A DNA stretch of 13,982 nt from Bacillota bacterium (GTDB taxonomy: Bacteria > Bacillota > Sulfobacillia > Thermaerobacterales > Thermaerobacteraceae): contig QGUQ01000010.1 of NCBI GenBank assembly GCA_003242195.1, forward strand, positions 1 to 13,982, written 5' to 3'. Made by a program: the position numbers and the translations under genes. The notes under the pieces were generated by a model. The model was given only the letters and a program-made list of their open reading frames with translations, had not been told where the DNA came from and ran no database searches. Below, one piece after another: positions 13,514-13,982 of this stretch (the first letter of the stretch is position 1; every line of letters begins with the position of its first letter).

Positions 13514-13982
13514 GTGAAGGACGACGCGAGCTTGCGGCTCTTTGTGGGCGTGCCGCTGGCCGCTCCCGTGAGCACTCGCCTGGTGCGGTGGATGGCGGGA
13601 GGGCGGCAGGAGCGCCCGCAGTTGAAGTGGGTGGAACCCCAGAACCTGCACCTGACGCTGCGCTTTCTCGGCGAGCGCCCGGCCGGTGACGTGGATGTCA
13701 TCCGGGCCGCCGTCGGGCGAGTGCTGAACGGGCGACGCGCCTTCACCATCGCCGTCCAGGGGGTCGGCGGTTTCCCCAGCCTGGAACGGGCTCGCACGGT
13801 GTGGGCGGGTGTCGGGTCGGGAACGGGAGAGCTGGCGGAACTGGCCCGCGTGCTGGAAAGGGCGCTGCTGGACTCCCTACCGGGGTTGCCACCGGCGGAG
13901 CACGCCTTCCGCGCCCACATCACCCTGGCACGCGCCCGGACGGGGTACGTGGACGGGACGCGCTGGACCTACGTGGCGGCCG
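13514..13982 (+). CDS. thpR: RNA 2',3'-cyclic phosphodiesterase ThpR (2'-5' RNA ligase family), 3' partial
   Basis: 2H-phosphoesterase family enzyme that opens 2',3'-cyclic phosphates at RNA ends (it can also act as 2'-5' RNA ligase in vitro). The GTG start at 13514 has GGGAGGAG at 13502-13509. The frame runs open for 156 codons to the right edge, so the C-terminus is missing; the family is usually about 180-200 residues, so only the end is lost. It begins LRLFVGVPL (7-15) and carries both H-x-T motifs: HLTLRFLGE (H46, T48) and HITLAR (H135, T137). In many Bacillota thpR sits between cinA and recA; here the metallophosphoesterase gene separates it from cinA, and recA would be expected just past the edge. 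Confidence 0.93.
   Translation, partial: MKDDASLRLFVGVPLAAPVSTRLVRWMAGGRQERPQLKWVEPQNLHLTLRFLGERPAGDVDVIRAAVGRVLNGRRAFTIAVQGVGGFPSLERARTVWAGVGSGTGELAELARVLERALLDSLPGLPPAEHAFRAHITLARARTGYVDGTRWTYVAA

Noticed and set aside
1..13982. Phage, transposon or defence-system genes
   Set aside because: No transposase, integrase, terminal inverted repeats or composition break were seen; all genes belong to chromosomal families.

Overview
The window is very GC-rich, with strong G/C bias at third codon positions, frequent GTG starts and GGAGG-type ribosome binding sites. It carries genes typical of Bacillota: a DacF/PBP5-like carboxypeptidase, MrfA/MrfB (YprA/YprB), the bacillithiol enzyme BshC, and cinA followed by thpR. 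The best guess is a high-GC, probably thermophilic Bacillota of the Thermaerobacter/Symbiobacterium type. That is an inference from gene content and composition; there is no rRNA marker here. Nothing looks like a mobile element, CRISPR array, tRNA or rRNA. The DNA reads as ordinary chromosomal core with some unusual regulatory and architectural details.

Layout. Positions 1-1691 (+): the 3' part of a D-Ala-D-Ala carboxypeptidase, then a membrane-anchored polysaccharide-deacetylase-fold protein that has lost its metal-binding histidines. A GC-rich palindrome (1696-1729) separates these from a convergent pair, mrfA then mrfB (5498-1733, minus), which encode the helicase and exonuclease of the mitomycin repair pathway. 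A short AT-rich divergent promoter region (about 5499-5693) lies between mrfA and the plus-strand pair bshC and yigZ (5694-8077, 4-base overlap). A second intergenic region (8078-8335) has an extended -10 promoter with two 13-bp operator-like palindromes 21 bp apart at the predicted start site. It drives a small membrane protein, an FtsH-type AAA metalloprotease without a periplasmic domain (4-base overlap) and cinA. A three-TM metallophosphoesterase follows, and the window ends inside thpR, which usually precedes recA.

How the genes relate. Two themes stand out. One is damage and thiol defence: MrfAB removes mitomycin-type DNA adducts, and BshC makes bacillithiol, a thiol that traps electrophiles. 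LexA/SOS-like boxes (9 of 10 half-site bases each) lie just upstream of the preferred mrfA start and upstream of thpR, which suggests SOS control of both units. The other is envelope and protein quality control: the small membrane protein plus the truncated FtsH look like a split FtsH system under a dedicated, unidentified regulator. Promoters, operators and terminators are read by eye and are predictions.
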